In this document: positions 6,925-14,040 of the stretch, piece by piece | How positions within the stretch are numbered: the stretch's first letter is position 1 | How the letters are laid out: the number at the start of each line of letters is the position of its first letter | IMG/VR virus record: IMGVR_UViG_3300009636_000037 | Span: 1 to 25,148 of that record | Reading direction: 5' to 3' (one strand) | DNA: 25,148 nucleotides | From: a virus | Translations under genes and position numbers: made by a program | Notes under the pieces: model-generated | What the model was told of the DNA's origin: nothing | The model's input: only the letters and a program-made list of their open reading frames with translations | The model's database searches: none

Positions 6925-8682
6925 CTACTGAGCCGAGAGCGTCCCGAGTTCTTGCGCGATCCCGATGGCCTTGGCAAGCAGCTCGCGCAGCTTCGCGGGC
7001 TTGCTGCCCTTGAAGTGCTTCTGGACCGCCTCGCGCATCGCTGGATAGCTGTCCGCCTTGAGGACGAGCGCCAGGAGCGTCCGGTTCTCTTTCTCCATGG
7101 CCTTAGAAGCCTGCGGCGTTACCTTGTCGATCAGGTCGTCGATGGTGAGCTGCCCGAGGCGCGCGGCCTTCGGCATCTTGGCTGGGCGTCGCTCGGCGCC
7201 GGCGGCGAGGACGCGCAGGTAGTCGATGGCTTCCTTCTCGCTCATCCGAGAGAACTTCGACCAGGCCGACGGCGGCGGGTCGGCGTAGTTGTTCTCCCGG
7301 TAGTCGGGGTCCGGCAGGTCGGTGGGCTCGAGGAACGGCAGGCGCGGCCGCTCCCAGACCATGTTCGGAGGCGGCTTCGTGGGCCGCTTGAACTTCTCCT
7401 GAATCGGGATGTCGAACCGCTCGAGGAGCGCGGCATAGTCGACGGGCGCCTGCGCGGTGAAGAAGGCCGAGACCGCGGTGGCGATGGCCGAGAGCGCGTT
7501 GGCGTTCTGCTGCTTGTCGTCTGGAGGCTCGACGTTCCACGTCACGTCGGGGACGAGGCTATCCCAGGGGATGCCGAGCTTCTCGGCATCGTGGGCGAAG
7601 TTGTAGAAGACGAACGGCGTCAGGATCTGGGTCTTGATCACCGACGAGAGCACCTCGACGTCGGCCTTGAGGATGTCCTGCCGGATCTCATCGTGCACCT
7701 TCGCGGCCGCCCGCGACCCGCCGGTCTGCGCCGACACCTCGGTGGTGAGGTTCTGCCCGAGCACCACGACCGCGATCGACGTGTCGAGCTGCTTCACGCG
7801 CTCGACGTAGCTCTGCCAGTTGACCGCCTCATCGGTCTTCATCATCTCGAGGTCGAACTTCCCGTCTTCGCCGAGGTCCGGCAGAGAGACGGTGGCCTCG
7901 TGCGGCATGTTGGCGATGGCCGCCTGAAAGCGTTCCTTGTCGTCGTCGGAGGCCGCGCTGGGCATGAAGGCCTTGGTGACCCCGAGGCTGTACTTCTCGA
8001 TCGCGCGGCTCCAGTTGCGGAATGTGAAGACGCGGTCGAGGTAGAGCCAGCCCATCGCGCGGATGAGCCCGTAGAGTTGGCCGTGGTTGTGGCCCGCGAT
8101 CTTCAGGACGACCCAGCGGCTGTCGCCTGGGTTGAGCTCGACCTGCCCGCCGCTGTGGATGAGCCAGTCGCTGCGGGTGTCCCAGCGCCAGTACGCGAAC
8201 ATCGGGTTCCAGGTCTTCACCGTCGGCAGCAGCAGATCCCCTTTCCACTGCCAGACGAGTTCCCCGATCCCCAGGTTCAGCATGATGCTCCAGCGCAGCA
8301 TCTCTCGACCGACTGCGGCTGGCATGATCGTTTCCCAGTTGTCCTCGACCACCTTGGCAACCATGGCCTTCAGCTCTGCGACCTTGGGAGGATCTGGAGC
8401 CTCCGATTCGTCTTCCCCCTCGCCTTGCGTCTTGAACTCCATCGGCAAGGCGAAGACGCCGTTGATCCTGGTGTTCAAGACCGCGACCATTCGATCGTCC
8501 GTGAAGCAGGCATCCGCGAGCAGCGCCGCGCCCTGATACCGGCCGGCCGTCGCTAGGTCTTCGAGTACCGACGCGACATGCGCGTAGCTCTCCCACACCT
8601 GCTGCGAGGTAATGGGAAGCTCGAGGAACTGGCGCCCGGAAGGGACGGGCGGCAGCTGCGGTGGGCGTCCGTCGTCGGGCAT
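6925..8682 (-). CDS. Portal protein, DUF935 family (Mu gp29-like)
   Basis: The 585-residue protein matches the Mu-type portal. Early there is LLADACFTDDRMVAVLNTR (the usual D-x-x-x-x-x-x-L-x-x-R), then GREMLRWSIMLNLGIGELVW. The most diagnostic stretch is SIAVVVLGQNLTTEV, then GGSRAAAKVHDEIRQDILKA, then FVFYNFAH. In DUF935 proteins the L-G-Q-T-L-T-T and A-x-V-H-x-x-V-R-x-D-I motifs are conserved. It would form the dodecameric portal ring at one head vertex, the docking site for terminase. The C-terminal 180 residues, rich in P and K, extend beyond the usual core. The ATG at 8682 lacks a Shine-Dalgarno; a TAGCCT hexamer (8697..8692) lies nine bases upstream. Confidence 0.9.
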   Translation of the reverse strand: MPDDGRPPQLPPVPSGRQFLELPITSQQVWESYAHVASVLEDLATAGRYQGAALLADACFTDDRMVAVLNTRINGVFALPMEFKTQGEGEDESEAPDPPKVAELKAMVAKVVEDNWETIMPAAVGREMLRWSIMLNLGIGELVWQWKGDLLLPTVKTWNPMFAYWRWDTRSDWLIHSGGQVELNPGDSRWVVLKIAGHNHGQLYGLIRAMGWLYLDRVFTFRNWSRAIEKYSLGVTKAFMPSAASDDDKERFQAAIANMPHEATVSLPDLGEDGKFDLEMMKTDEAVNWQSYVERVKQLDTSIAVVVLGQNLTTEVSAQTGGSRAAAKVHDEIRQDILKADVEVLSSVIKTQILTPFVFYNFAHDAEKLGIPWDSLVPDVTWNVEPPDDKQQNANALSAIATAVSAFFTAQAPVDYAALLERFDIPIQEKFKRPTKPPPNMVWERPRLPFLEPTDLPDPDYRENNYADPPPSAWSKFSRMSEKEAIDYLRVLAAGAERRPAKMPKAARLGQLTIDDLIDKVTPQASKAMEKENRTLLALVLKADSYPAMREAVQKHFKGSKPAKLRELLAKAIGIAQELGTLSAQ

Positions 8683-8746
8683 CGAGTTGATAGGCTACAC
8701 CGATGAACGGCTGGACGGAAGATCGTTGCCGTGGCACCCTGCGGTC

Positions 8747-9061
8747 GTGTTCCACAACATCCGGCTCTTCAGGGGGTTCGCTCGAGGCCGTGAGATCAGC
8801 CTCGACGGTGGGCTGGGCAACACCGACCTCCGCCGGATGCAGCCCGACGAGATCCTGAAGGACGAGCGGCTGACGCAGGACGTGCCTTGCCAGGGCTGCG
8901 GCCGCTGCTTCCAGCAGCTGGTGTGGCGCTGGCGCTGCGGGAAGTGTTCGCTCTTGCCCTGGCCGCACCTGACTGTATACGCTCGCTGCCCTGACTGCGG
9001 CGGGGAGCGCAAGCTCGAGGACGAGATCGCCGCCCACCTGAAGGACGCCCATGGCCTATGA
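8747..9061 (+). CDS. Small zinc-finger-like protein
   Basis: The product has three Cys pairs: DVPCQGCGRCF, WRCGKC and YARCPDCGGE, which look like zinc ribbons, and an ending ERKLEDEIAAHLKDAHGL. The start is not certain. I use the GTG at 8747 (104 residues); TTG codons at 8687 and 8726 are alternatives and no site has a strong Shine-Dalgarno. This is the first gene of a plus-strand island inside minus-strand structural genes, running away from the portal. Its end overlaps the next start by 11 bases. I do not recognise the family, and function is unknown. Confidence 0.62.
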   Translation: MFHNIRLFRGFARGREISLDGGLGNTDLRRMQPDEILKDERLTQDVPCQGCGRCFQQLVWRWRCGKCSLLPWPHLTVYARCPDCGGERKLEDEIAAHLKDAHGL

Positions 9062-9323
9062 CATCTGCAGGGAAGCGAAACCGGAGTGGCGCGACAAGCC
9101 CGACGAGTTCTGGGCGCCGATGTGGGCTGACTTCGTCGGCTGCCAGACGAGCCAGCGCGGCCGCATCGTGGAGAAGCTGCTGAACTGGACGCCGAAGAAT
9201 ATTTCCGACGTCCGCCTGCGCTTCACCGCTTGGCTGGAGCACGAGGCCGACCTGAAGCTCTACCTGCCCGGCACGCCCCACGCGATGGCGCCGGGCGGCG
9301 TGATCGTCTTGGGCCAGGAGTAA
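9051..9323 (+). CDS. Hypothetical phage protein, 90 residues
   Basis: This Trp-rich, largely helical, charged protein reads MAYDICREAKPEWRDKPDEF at the start and includes SQRGRIVEKLLNWTPKN. The ATG lies within the last codons of the upstream zinc-finger gene (11-base overlap), so the two are probably co-translated. There is no signal peptide or membrane segment. I do not recognise it. It sits in the plus-strand island that leads to the kinase-phosphatase gene. Confidence 0.62.
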   Translation: MAYDICREAKPEWRDKPDEFWAPMWADFVGCQTSQRGRIVEKLLNWTPKNISDVRLRFTAWLEHEADLKLYLPGTPHAMAPGGVIVLGQE

Positions 9324-9325
9324 CC

Positions 9326-9595
9326 ATGCTGCGCACCGACCGCATCCGAGCAGACATCCTCGGCATCCCGATCGGCCCCTGGGTCCAGGGGGCGATCGAA
9401 CTGCATCGCGTCCCGCGGATGAGCGGGCCGCTCGTGGCCGCAAACCTGAACGACCGCGAGCTGATGGTCCTGTGGGGTCTCTTCCACGACGAGCGCGGCT
9501 GGGATTCGCGCGAGTGGCGCGGCTACCACGCGCAGGACGCGCACACTGGATTCGCCGAGTTTGCTCGGTGGCTGTACCGCCGCTACTCCTGCTGA
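9326..9595 (+). CDS. Hypothetical phage protein, 89 residues
   Basis: The ATG is 3 bases after the upstream TAA, with GGAG 8 bases before it. The 89-residue product reads MLRTDRIRADILGIPIGPWV at the start and includes LNDRELMVLWGLFHDERGWD and a Trp/Arg/Tyr-rich end. There are no cysteine pairs until the last residue and no membrane segment. The dense charge and aromatic content suggest a small folded protein. I do not recognise a family. It is the third gene of the plus-strand island. Confidence 0.62.
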   Translation: MLRTDRIRADILGIPIGPWVQGAIELHRVPRMSGPLVAANLNDRELMVLWGLFHDERGWDSREWRGYHAQDAHTGFAEFARWLYRRYSC

Positions 9596-9623
9596 CCGGG
9601 TTCTCCCCGCGCGCCCTCTGCGG

Positions 9624-9632
9624 TGCTAGCCT
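9624..9632 (+). promoter_or_regulatory. Possible extended -10 promoter for a leaderless transcript
   Basis: The motif TGCTAGCCT has the extended -10 form (TG, one base, then a -10-like hexamer) and ends 7 bases before the ATG of the next gene at 9640. That ATG has no Shine-Dalgarno. A start site at the expected distance would fall on or beside the ATG. No good -35 is seen. Confidence 0.35.
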
Positions 9633-9639
9633 CGGTCGC

Positions 9640-10410
9640 ATGTTCGCCTCCGAATCGCAGGACGTGCTGGTCGACTTCAACGGGGTGCTGATGAAGATCG
9701 GGGGCGGCGTCGTGGATGGCGCCCGCGAGGCGATGGCTGCGATTCGCGCCGCCGGTCTCCGCGTCCTGATCTGGTCCGCCGCGTCGAGCGAGAGCATGAA
9801 GGCCGGCAACGAGATCGCCAGCTGGCTGAAGGACCACGACATCGAGTACGACGAGGTCTACGTCGGCCCGAAGCCGAAGGCCCGCGCCTACATCGACGAC
9901 CACGCGATCGAGTTCAAGGACAACTGGCCTGCGATCGTCCGGCGCCTCACGACCTCGAACCGGCCCGAGCTGCACGTGCTGATCGGCCTGCCGGGCTCCG
10001 GGAAGTCTTCCTTCGCCGCCGACAGCGGGTTCGTCGTGGTCTCGCACGACCGGATGCGGGCCCAGCTCGACGGTACGCACGCGACGGCGACAGCCTGGGA
10101 GCGGCGGGCGGTCTGGGCTGCGCTGGCCGCCGGCGAGAACGTGGTGCTCGACCGCTTGAACCTGACGCGAGCCCACCGACAGCGCTGGATAGAGCTCGCT
10201 CGAGCCTGCGGTGCGAAGCCGGTGGCGGTCCACTTCAACCTAGGCGGCGACATGCCATGGCTAGGGAACCTCGACCGGCAGGTTGCCAAGCGCGTCGGCC
10301 TGCGCAAGTTCGTGGTGCAGCTGTCGGAGTTTGAGCTGCCGTCGATCGATGAGGGGTACGCCGCTGTCTACCAGGTAGGGCGAGACCGGCAGCTCAAGCG
10401 GGTGGCTTGA
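9640..10410 (+). CDS. HAD phosphatase-like plus P-loop kinase fusion (polynucleotide kinase/phosphatase-like)
   Basis: The 256-residue protein joins two domains. Residues 1-100 look like a HAD phosphatase: DVLVDFNGVL (motif I, first Asp at 12), IWSAASS (motif II region), GPKPKARAYIDDHAIEF (motif III lysine and motif IV Asp pair at 86-87). Residues 110-256 are a P-loop kinase: LHVLIGLPGSGKS (Walker A, 116-123), VVVSHDRMRAQL, then NVVLDRLNL. T4 polynucleotide kinase has the kinase first; here the phosphatase comes first, the order of animal PNKP. The usual second Asp of motif I is Asn (14), so phosphatase activity is doubtful. A nucleic-acid end-repair role is inferred from domain pairing. The ATG lacks a Shine-Dalgarno. 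Its end overlaps the convergent gene by 17 bases. Confidence 0.78.
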   Translation: MFASESQDVLVDFNGVLMKIGGGVVDGAREAMAAIRAAGLRVLIWSAASSESMKAGNEIASWLKDHDIEYDEVYVGPKPKARAYIDDHAIEFKDNWPAIVRRLTTSNRPELHVLIGLPGSGKSSFAADSGFVVVSHDRMRAQLDGTHATATAWERRAVWAALAAGENVVLDRLNLTRAHRQRWIELARACGAKPVAVHFNLGGDMPWLGNLDRQVAKRVGLRKFVVQLSEFELPSIDEGYAAVYQVGRDRQLKRVA

Positions 10411-11191
10411 GAGGGTCTCCGGCGTCCGGCTGCAGCTGCGCGAGCGCCAGGGTCACGGCGCCGGCTTTGATCGCGGTCAGCTCTTCCTCGATGATCATCC
10501 TGACCGCAGGCCAGGACGCGGACAGGTGCAGCTCGGTCTCGATGCGTGCGCGCACGTTCTTGAGCGAGCCCTCGGCCGCCGCTCGCTGCCCAGCTGACCC
10601 GGCCTCGGCGTCTGCGTTCTCCGCCGGCTTCATGGCCAGGTCGAGGATCGCCTGCTTCTCTTCCAGCGTCTTCGACTGCCAGGCCGCCTCGACTGCGTCT
10701 CGAGCCTCGGTGTCGAGCTGCTCGACGGTGCCGTCTCCGTTGACCGCCAGCTTCACGTCGACGGCGGGATCGGTCTCGGCGAACTTCTTCGCGATCTCCC
10801 GCAGCTGCTTGAGGCCCTGCTCCATCCCGGCCTTCTGGATCGTCAGCTGGATCTTCTGCGTGTTGTCGAGCTTGCCCTTCTCCATCGTCTCGTCCAGCTG
10901 CTGCAGCTTGAACTCGAGATCGCCGATCGCCGCGCGCTGCTGCTGCTTCACGCGGTCGCGGACGAGCAGATACTGCCGCTTGATCTTGTAGGTGATCTCG
11001 GTGAGCGGGACGCCGTTCGGCGCAGCGCTGCCGGCGAGCACGTCGGCCAGGACGTTGAGGCCGTCGATGAGGTTCGGGCACGTGCGCGAGACGACGCCGA
11101 CGACTGCGGCCTCTCGGATCTGCGCAACGGTCATGTCGGGCGGCTGCTGCGGCTTGCCTGCGGGTCCAACGATTCGCGGGGGAGGTGGCAT
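10394..11191 (-). CDS. Hypothetical coiled-coil protein downstream of terminase
   Basis: This 265-residue protein is mostly helical with heptad-like, Q/K/E-rich stretches, for example KQQQRAAIGDLEFKLQQLDE and EKGKLDNTQKIQLTIQKAGM. It starts MPPPPRIVGPAGKPQQ. It begins shortly after the RHH-like gene, with GAGGAG 12 bases upstream. It is in the same minus-strand operon as terminase, so a packaging or head-assembly role is possible, but no family is recognised. The gene ends inside the 3' end of the convergent kinase-phosphatase gene. There is no signal peptide or membrane segment. Confidence 0.68.
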   Translation of the reverse strand: MPPPPRIVGPAGKPQQPPDMTVAQIREAAVVGVVSRTCPNLIDGLNVLADVLAGSAAPNGVPLTEITYKIKRQYLLVRDRVKQQQRAAIGDLEFKLQQLDETMEKGKLDNTQKIQLTIQKAGMEQGLKQLREIAKKFAETDPAVDVKLAVNGDGTVEQLDTEARDAVEAAWQSKTLEEKQAILDLAMKPAENADAEAGSAGQRAAAEGSLKNVRARIETELHLSASWPAVRMIIEEELTAIKAGAVTLALAQLQPDAGDPLKPPA

Positions 11192-11200
11192 GGCTGGGAT

Positions 11201-11698
11201 CTACTCCTCTGACTTCGGGTGGGTCAACGCTGCGTGCAGCTCGCCGGGCGTTCGAGCCTTCGTCCAGTCCGGATTGCCGATGACCAGTTCGTACTCCTGG
11301 CCTTCGTGGGTGACTTGAACGCGCGCCCGCTCGACGCCCTCGACAGATCTTGCGCTCACGAGCAGCCGCGCAGCTTCGAGCATGAGATCTCCGATCTTCA
11401 TCCGATCGAGACCTGCATGCCGAGGGCCCAGTGGAGCAGCGCGTTCGTCGTCAGCGTGCTGACCTTCGTCCCCTGCTTGCTCTGGCAGGCGTGGGTCTGG
11501 CACCGGCTGCTCGGGTGGTTCCTGCCGCAAGCTGATCGGCGGGTAGAGGTAGATCGACTTTGGCGTGGCCTGTTCGACGATGAGCCGCCGTGTCCAGGCA
11601 GAGACGCTGCGCCCATCGTCTGCCGCAGCCTTCGCCACGAGCTTTCGCTCCGGCTCGGTGAGACGGACGAAGATCACGGCGGTGAGCTTTGAGGCCAC
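11201..11698 (-). CDS. Ribbon-helix-helix-like N-terminal protein with variable linker
   Basis: The N-terminal 45 residues (VIFVRLTEPERKLVAKAAAD, then DGRSVSAWTRRLIVEQA) have the strand-helix-helix layout of ribbon-helix-helix DNA-binding proteins. A poorly ordered P/D/E-rich middle follows, then a compact part starting MKIGDLMLEAARLLVSA and ending near HAALTHPKSEE. That ATG (frame-internal, about residue 100) could be a separate start, so two small genes are possible. Start is a GTG (11698..11696). It lies between TerL and the coiled-coil gene. The DNA-binding role is inferred from the fold pattern only. Confidence 0.6.
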   Translation of the reverse strand: MASKLTAVIFVRLTEPERKLVAKAAADDGRSVSAWTRRLIVEQATPKSIYLYPPISLRQEPPEQPVPDPRLPEQAGDEGQHADDERAAPLGPRHAGLDRMKIGDLMLEAARLLVSARSVEGVERARVQVTHEGQEYELVIGNPDWTKARTPGELHAALTHPKSEE

Positions 11699-11738
11699 TG
11701 GCTGTCTGCTAGCACACTACCCGCGCTCACGTCAACGG

Positions 11739-13100
11739 CTACCTGATTCGGCCGGCCCAGTTCGCAGGGTGGACGATCGTCCGCCCGTTGTACCCTTCGC
11801 CAGACGGGCCAAGCGCCAGGAACGTGATCGCCCAGACCAGCGCGTCGAGGCGGTCCGGCGAATCGCTCTCGCCTGGCACCCACGAGGTCAGCTGGTCTTC
11901 AAGCTCTGGGAACGCGCCGACGTGGTGAACCTTGCGCTGCTCGTAGAGCGCCGAGACCGGCTCAGCTCGCGCCGACTTCCCGACGCGGGCGTTCACCATC
12001 TTGACCTGCATCCCGCGGTGAGCGGTCTTCAGGATGTTCTCGACGAGGTTGCCGCCCTGGTTCCCCTCGGCCACGACCTTGCCGCAGTGGAACTCTTCGT
12101 AGGCCGCCGCGACCTTCTCCGCCCAGGCGTTCGGTGCTCGCCGGCCGGAGTAGTCGGCCCAGACGTAGAGGTGCTTGTTGCGGCCGAGACCGACGACCAC
12201 GATGCCGGTCTCCGCGCCCGGCTTCGTCTCGCGGTCGATGTCGTCTTCCTCCTGGTAGCTCACCGCAGGGTCGACGCCGACGACAACGCGAACCATCTCG
12301 GGGACGTCCTCGGGCCGCACGAAGGCGTCCTCGATCATCTTCCGCGTCCAGAGAGCTCCCTCGGTATCGCTGAGCACCTGGGCGAGCAGCTCCTGCCGGC
12401 CGAGCCGCGTGCCTTCGTAGCGGGCGAGGATGCGCCGCAGGAACTTGGGCGCGAGGTTGGCGAAGTTCTCGTAGGTCGATCCGCCGGTGATCTCGGTCCC
12501 TGGGTCTTCGACCAGCTCGCGGATGATGGGCGTCGGCCTCGGGGTCGTGGTGACGCAGACGCGAGGGTTGAGGCCGAGGCGGTTGCCGAACTGCATCTGG
12601 TCCCAGGCGTCGGGGTACTTCCAGGCAGCGAGCTCGTCCCCCCAGCCGGTGTCGCTCTGCGGGCCGCGCTGCTGGTCTGGCTTCTCGGCCGAGTAGGTCG
12701 TGGCGATGGCGCCGTTCGGCCAGGTCACCCGCCGCTTGCTGGGTTCGTAGATCGGCCGGAAGCCCGCCGGCGCCACCGACAGCAGCCCGCTCTCCCCCTC
12801 GACCATGACGTCTCGGACGTCCGCCGCGGTGCGGCCGACCAGCGAGACCCAGCGCGCGCCGTCGAGCACGCGCCGCGTGACCCACTCCGCCCCCGTCCGC
12901 GTCTTGCCGAAGCCTCGGCCGGCCAGGACGAGCCATGTGTCCCAGTTCGGGTCGAGCCCCGGCACGGAGCCCAGCGTTCCCGGAGCGAGCTGCTCGGGCC
13001 GCGCGATGAGATCCCAGCAGGGCTCCGCGCCACCGAGCAGCGTTACGACCGCTTCTGGCCCCTCGCGCTCAAGAGCCAGCTGCAGGAGGCTTTTGCCCAC
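11739..13100 (-). CDS. terL: Terminase large subunit
   Basis: The 453-residue protein is the packaging motor. Walker A is LAGRGFGKT (about residues 59-67), Walker B region is DTGWGDELAAW (about 150-160), and TTTPRPTP is the coupling motif. The nuclease domain has VGVDPAVS (Asp 277), VVAEGNQGG (Glu 345) and SPDRLDALVWA (Asp 419 region), the three acidic clusters of RNase H-like headful nucleases. Start is a GTG (13100..13098) with AGGAG 7 bases upstream and lies 32 bases inside the small-subunit gene. Its sequence is like the AGRGFGKT terminase group found in many high-GC phages and GTA-like elements. Together with TerS it loads DNA into the head through the portal. Confidence 0.95.
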   Translation of the reverse strand: MGKSLLQLALEREGPEAVVTLLGGAEPCWDLIARPEQLAPGTLGSVPGLDPNWDTWLVLAGRGFGKTRTGAEWVTRRVLDGARWVSLVGRTAADVRDVMVEGESGLLSVAPAGFRPIYEPSKRRVTWPNGAIATTYSAEKPDQQRGPQSDTGWGDELAAWKYPDAWDQMQFGNRLGLNPRVCVTTTPRPTPIIRELVEDPGTEITGGSTYENFANLAPKFLRRILARYEGTRLGRQELLAQVLSDTEGALWTRKMIEDAFVRPEDVPEMVRVVVGVDPAVSYQEEDDIDRETKPGAETGIVVVGLGRNKHLYVWADYSGRRAPNAWAEKVAAAYEEFHCGKVVAEGNQGGNLVENILKTAHRGMQVKMVNARVGKSARAEPVSALYEQRKVHHVGAFPELEDQLTSWVPGESDSPDRLDALVWAITFLALGPSGEGYNGRTIVHPANWAGRIR

Positions 13101-13566
13101 CGGGCGTCTCCTGTGGCTCGAGCAGCCGCTTGAACTTGGCGACCTGCTCTTCTCGGGTCTTCGTCACGACCTCGACCGGCCCGCCTCCGGGCCCGGTCAT
13201 GACGTGGGTGCTCTTCTCGGTCCAGCCCAGGTCGCGCTCCCCGAGCAGCCGAAGCAGGCTCTCGCTCGGTGGGTAGTAGCGGCGGTCCGGTCCGGTGTGG
13301 CCGTAGGCCCGATCCCGGATGCTGGCCTCGGTCTTCTCGGCCTTCAGCGTCGCCCCGATCTCGATGATCTTGGCGTAGTGCTTGTGCAGGGTTCGGACCT
13401 GGATCCCAAGCGCACGCGCCAAGTTTCGCAGTGGAGTGCCGCGAGCGATGCCTGCTTCAACGATCACGCGGAGATCTTCCGTTGGGACGTGCGCGGGCCT
13501 CCCCCCGGTGTGTTTGTCCTTTGGGATCGACCCTGGCTTCGGGCCTGGCTTCTTTCGGGGAGCCAT
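13069..13566 (-). CDS. terS: Terminase small subunit-like protein with HTH
   Basis: The 165-residue protein directly precedes the large terminase and overlaps it. Its basic N-terminus (MAPRKKPGPKPGS) and a helix-turn-helix region (RGTPLRNLARALGIQVRTLHKHY) fit DNA-recognition by TerS. The rest has a conserved-looking helix KTEASIRDRAYG and a linker rich in G/P/E, as in many TerS proteins that oligomerise through the middle region. The ATG is preceded by a GGAAGG motif and shares one base with the stop of the upstream micro-gene (TGATG). TerS identity relies on HTH plus position; no catalytic motif exists in this family. Confidence 0.8.
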   Translation of the reverse strand: MAPRKKPGPKPGSIPKDKHTGGRPAHVPTEDLRVIVEAGIARGTPLRNLARALGIQVRTLHKHYAKIIEIGATLKAEKTEASIRDRAYGHTGPDRRYYPPSESLLRLLGERDLGWTEKSTHVMTGPGGGPVEVVTKTREEQVAKFKRLLEPQETPGGQKPPAAGS

Positions 13567-13667
13567 CAGCCGCCTTCCGTGAGCTGTGGCGGCCCGCCGA
13601 GATCAGCGAGCATCCGTCTGACGAGTTCCTTCACGCGGTCTCGGATGGATGGGGCTCGTTTGGCCAT
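13566..13667 (-). CDS. 33-residue micro-gene upstream of TerS
   Basis: An ATG at 13667..13665 opens a 33-codon frame (MAKRAPSIRDRVKELVRRML, then ADLGGPPQLTEGG) whose TGA overlaps the TerS ATG as TGATG. It starts 4 bp after the stop of the upstream gene. The N-terminal part looks like a basic amphipathic helix. The exact fit between two genes and the coupled stop/start argue that it is translated. No function can be assigned. Confidence 0.55.
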   Translation of the reverse strand: MAKRAPSIRDRVKELVRRMLADLGGPPQLTEGG

Positions 13668-13671
13668 GGTT

Positions 13672-14001
13672 TCAGATCACTCCAATCTTGCTCCACGCGG
13701 GCTCGTCTCGTCCATAGTCCCGGTCAGTCCCGCGGAGTTCGATCCCGCCGTGCGTCCGACACGCGGCGAGTTCTGCTGCCCAGCGCCAGCCTAGGCGTTC
13801 AGCAAGGTCCCACACGTCTTCGTATGGGCCACCGTGCGGTGGCGGCGAGGATCCCGTGAATTCAACCCAGCAAGAGCATGGCCACAGGAACCGATGCCGC
13901 GCGGAGAGCCTCGCGGTAGCGCGTACTCTGACGTACCGAGGTCCCTCTCCATCTCGCACGGGGATGAAGGGTACTGCCGTCGGCTCGACAAGCACAAGCA
14001 C
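13672..14001 (-). CDS. Hypothetical protein upstream of terminase
   Basis: This 109-residue product starts at a GTG without a clear Shine-Dalgarno and may begin a few codons later. It includes RYVRVRATARLSARHRFLWP, CSCWVEF, then a compact GGPYEDVWDLAERLGWRWAA and a histidine/cysteine pair (ACRTHGG). The second half looks better folded than the first. It ends next to the micro-gene before TerS and belongs to the same minus-strand run. I do not recognise it. Confidence 0.5.
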   Translation of the reverse strand: MLVLVEPTAVPFIPVRDGEGPRYVRVRATARLSARHRFLWPCSCWVEFTGSSPPPHGGPYEDVWDLAERLGWRWAAELAACRTHGGIELRGTDRDYGRDEPAWSKIGVI

Positions 14002-14040
14002 GACGCGAGAGAGTAGGTGATCCGGACGGCGCGCTGCAAG

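Noticed and set aside
5947-8556. An 869-codon open frame on the plus strand
   Set aside because: It lies antisense to the portal, the small protein and the Mu F-like genes, which have clear family motifs. Its product is dominated by R, H, V, D and L with no motif, as expected from a GC-rich antisense frame.
11565-13133. A 522-codon plus-strand frame opposite the large terminase
   Set aside because: The terminase motifs are unambiguous on the other strand; the plus frame is low in motifs and Arg/Ala/Val-rich.
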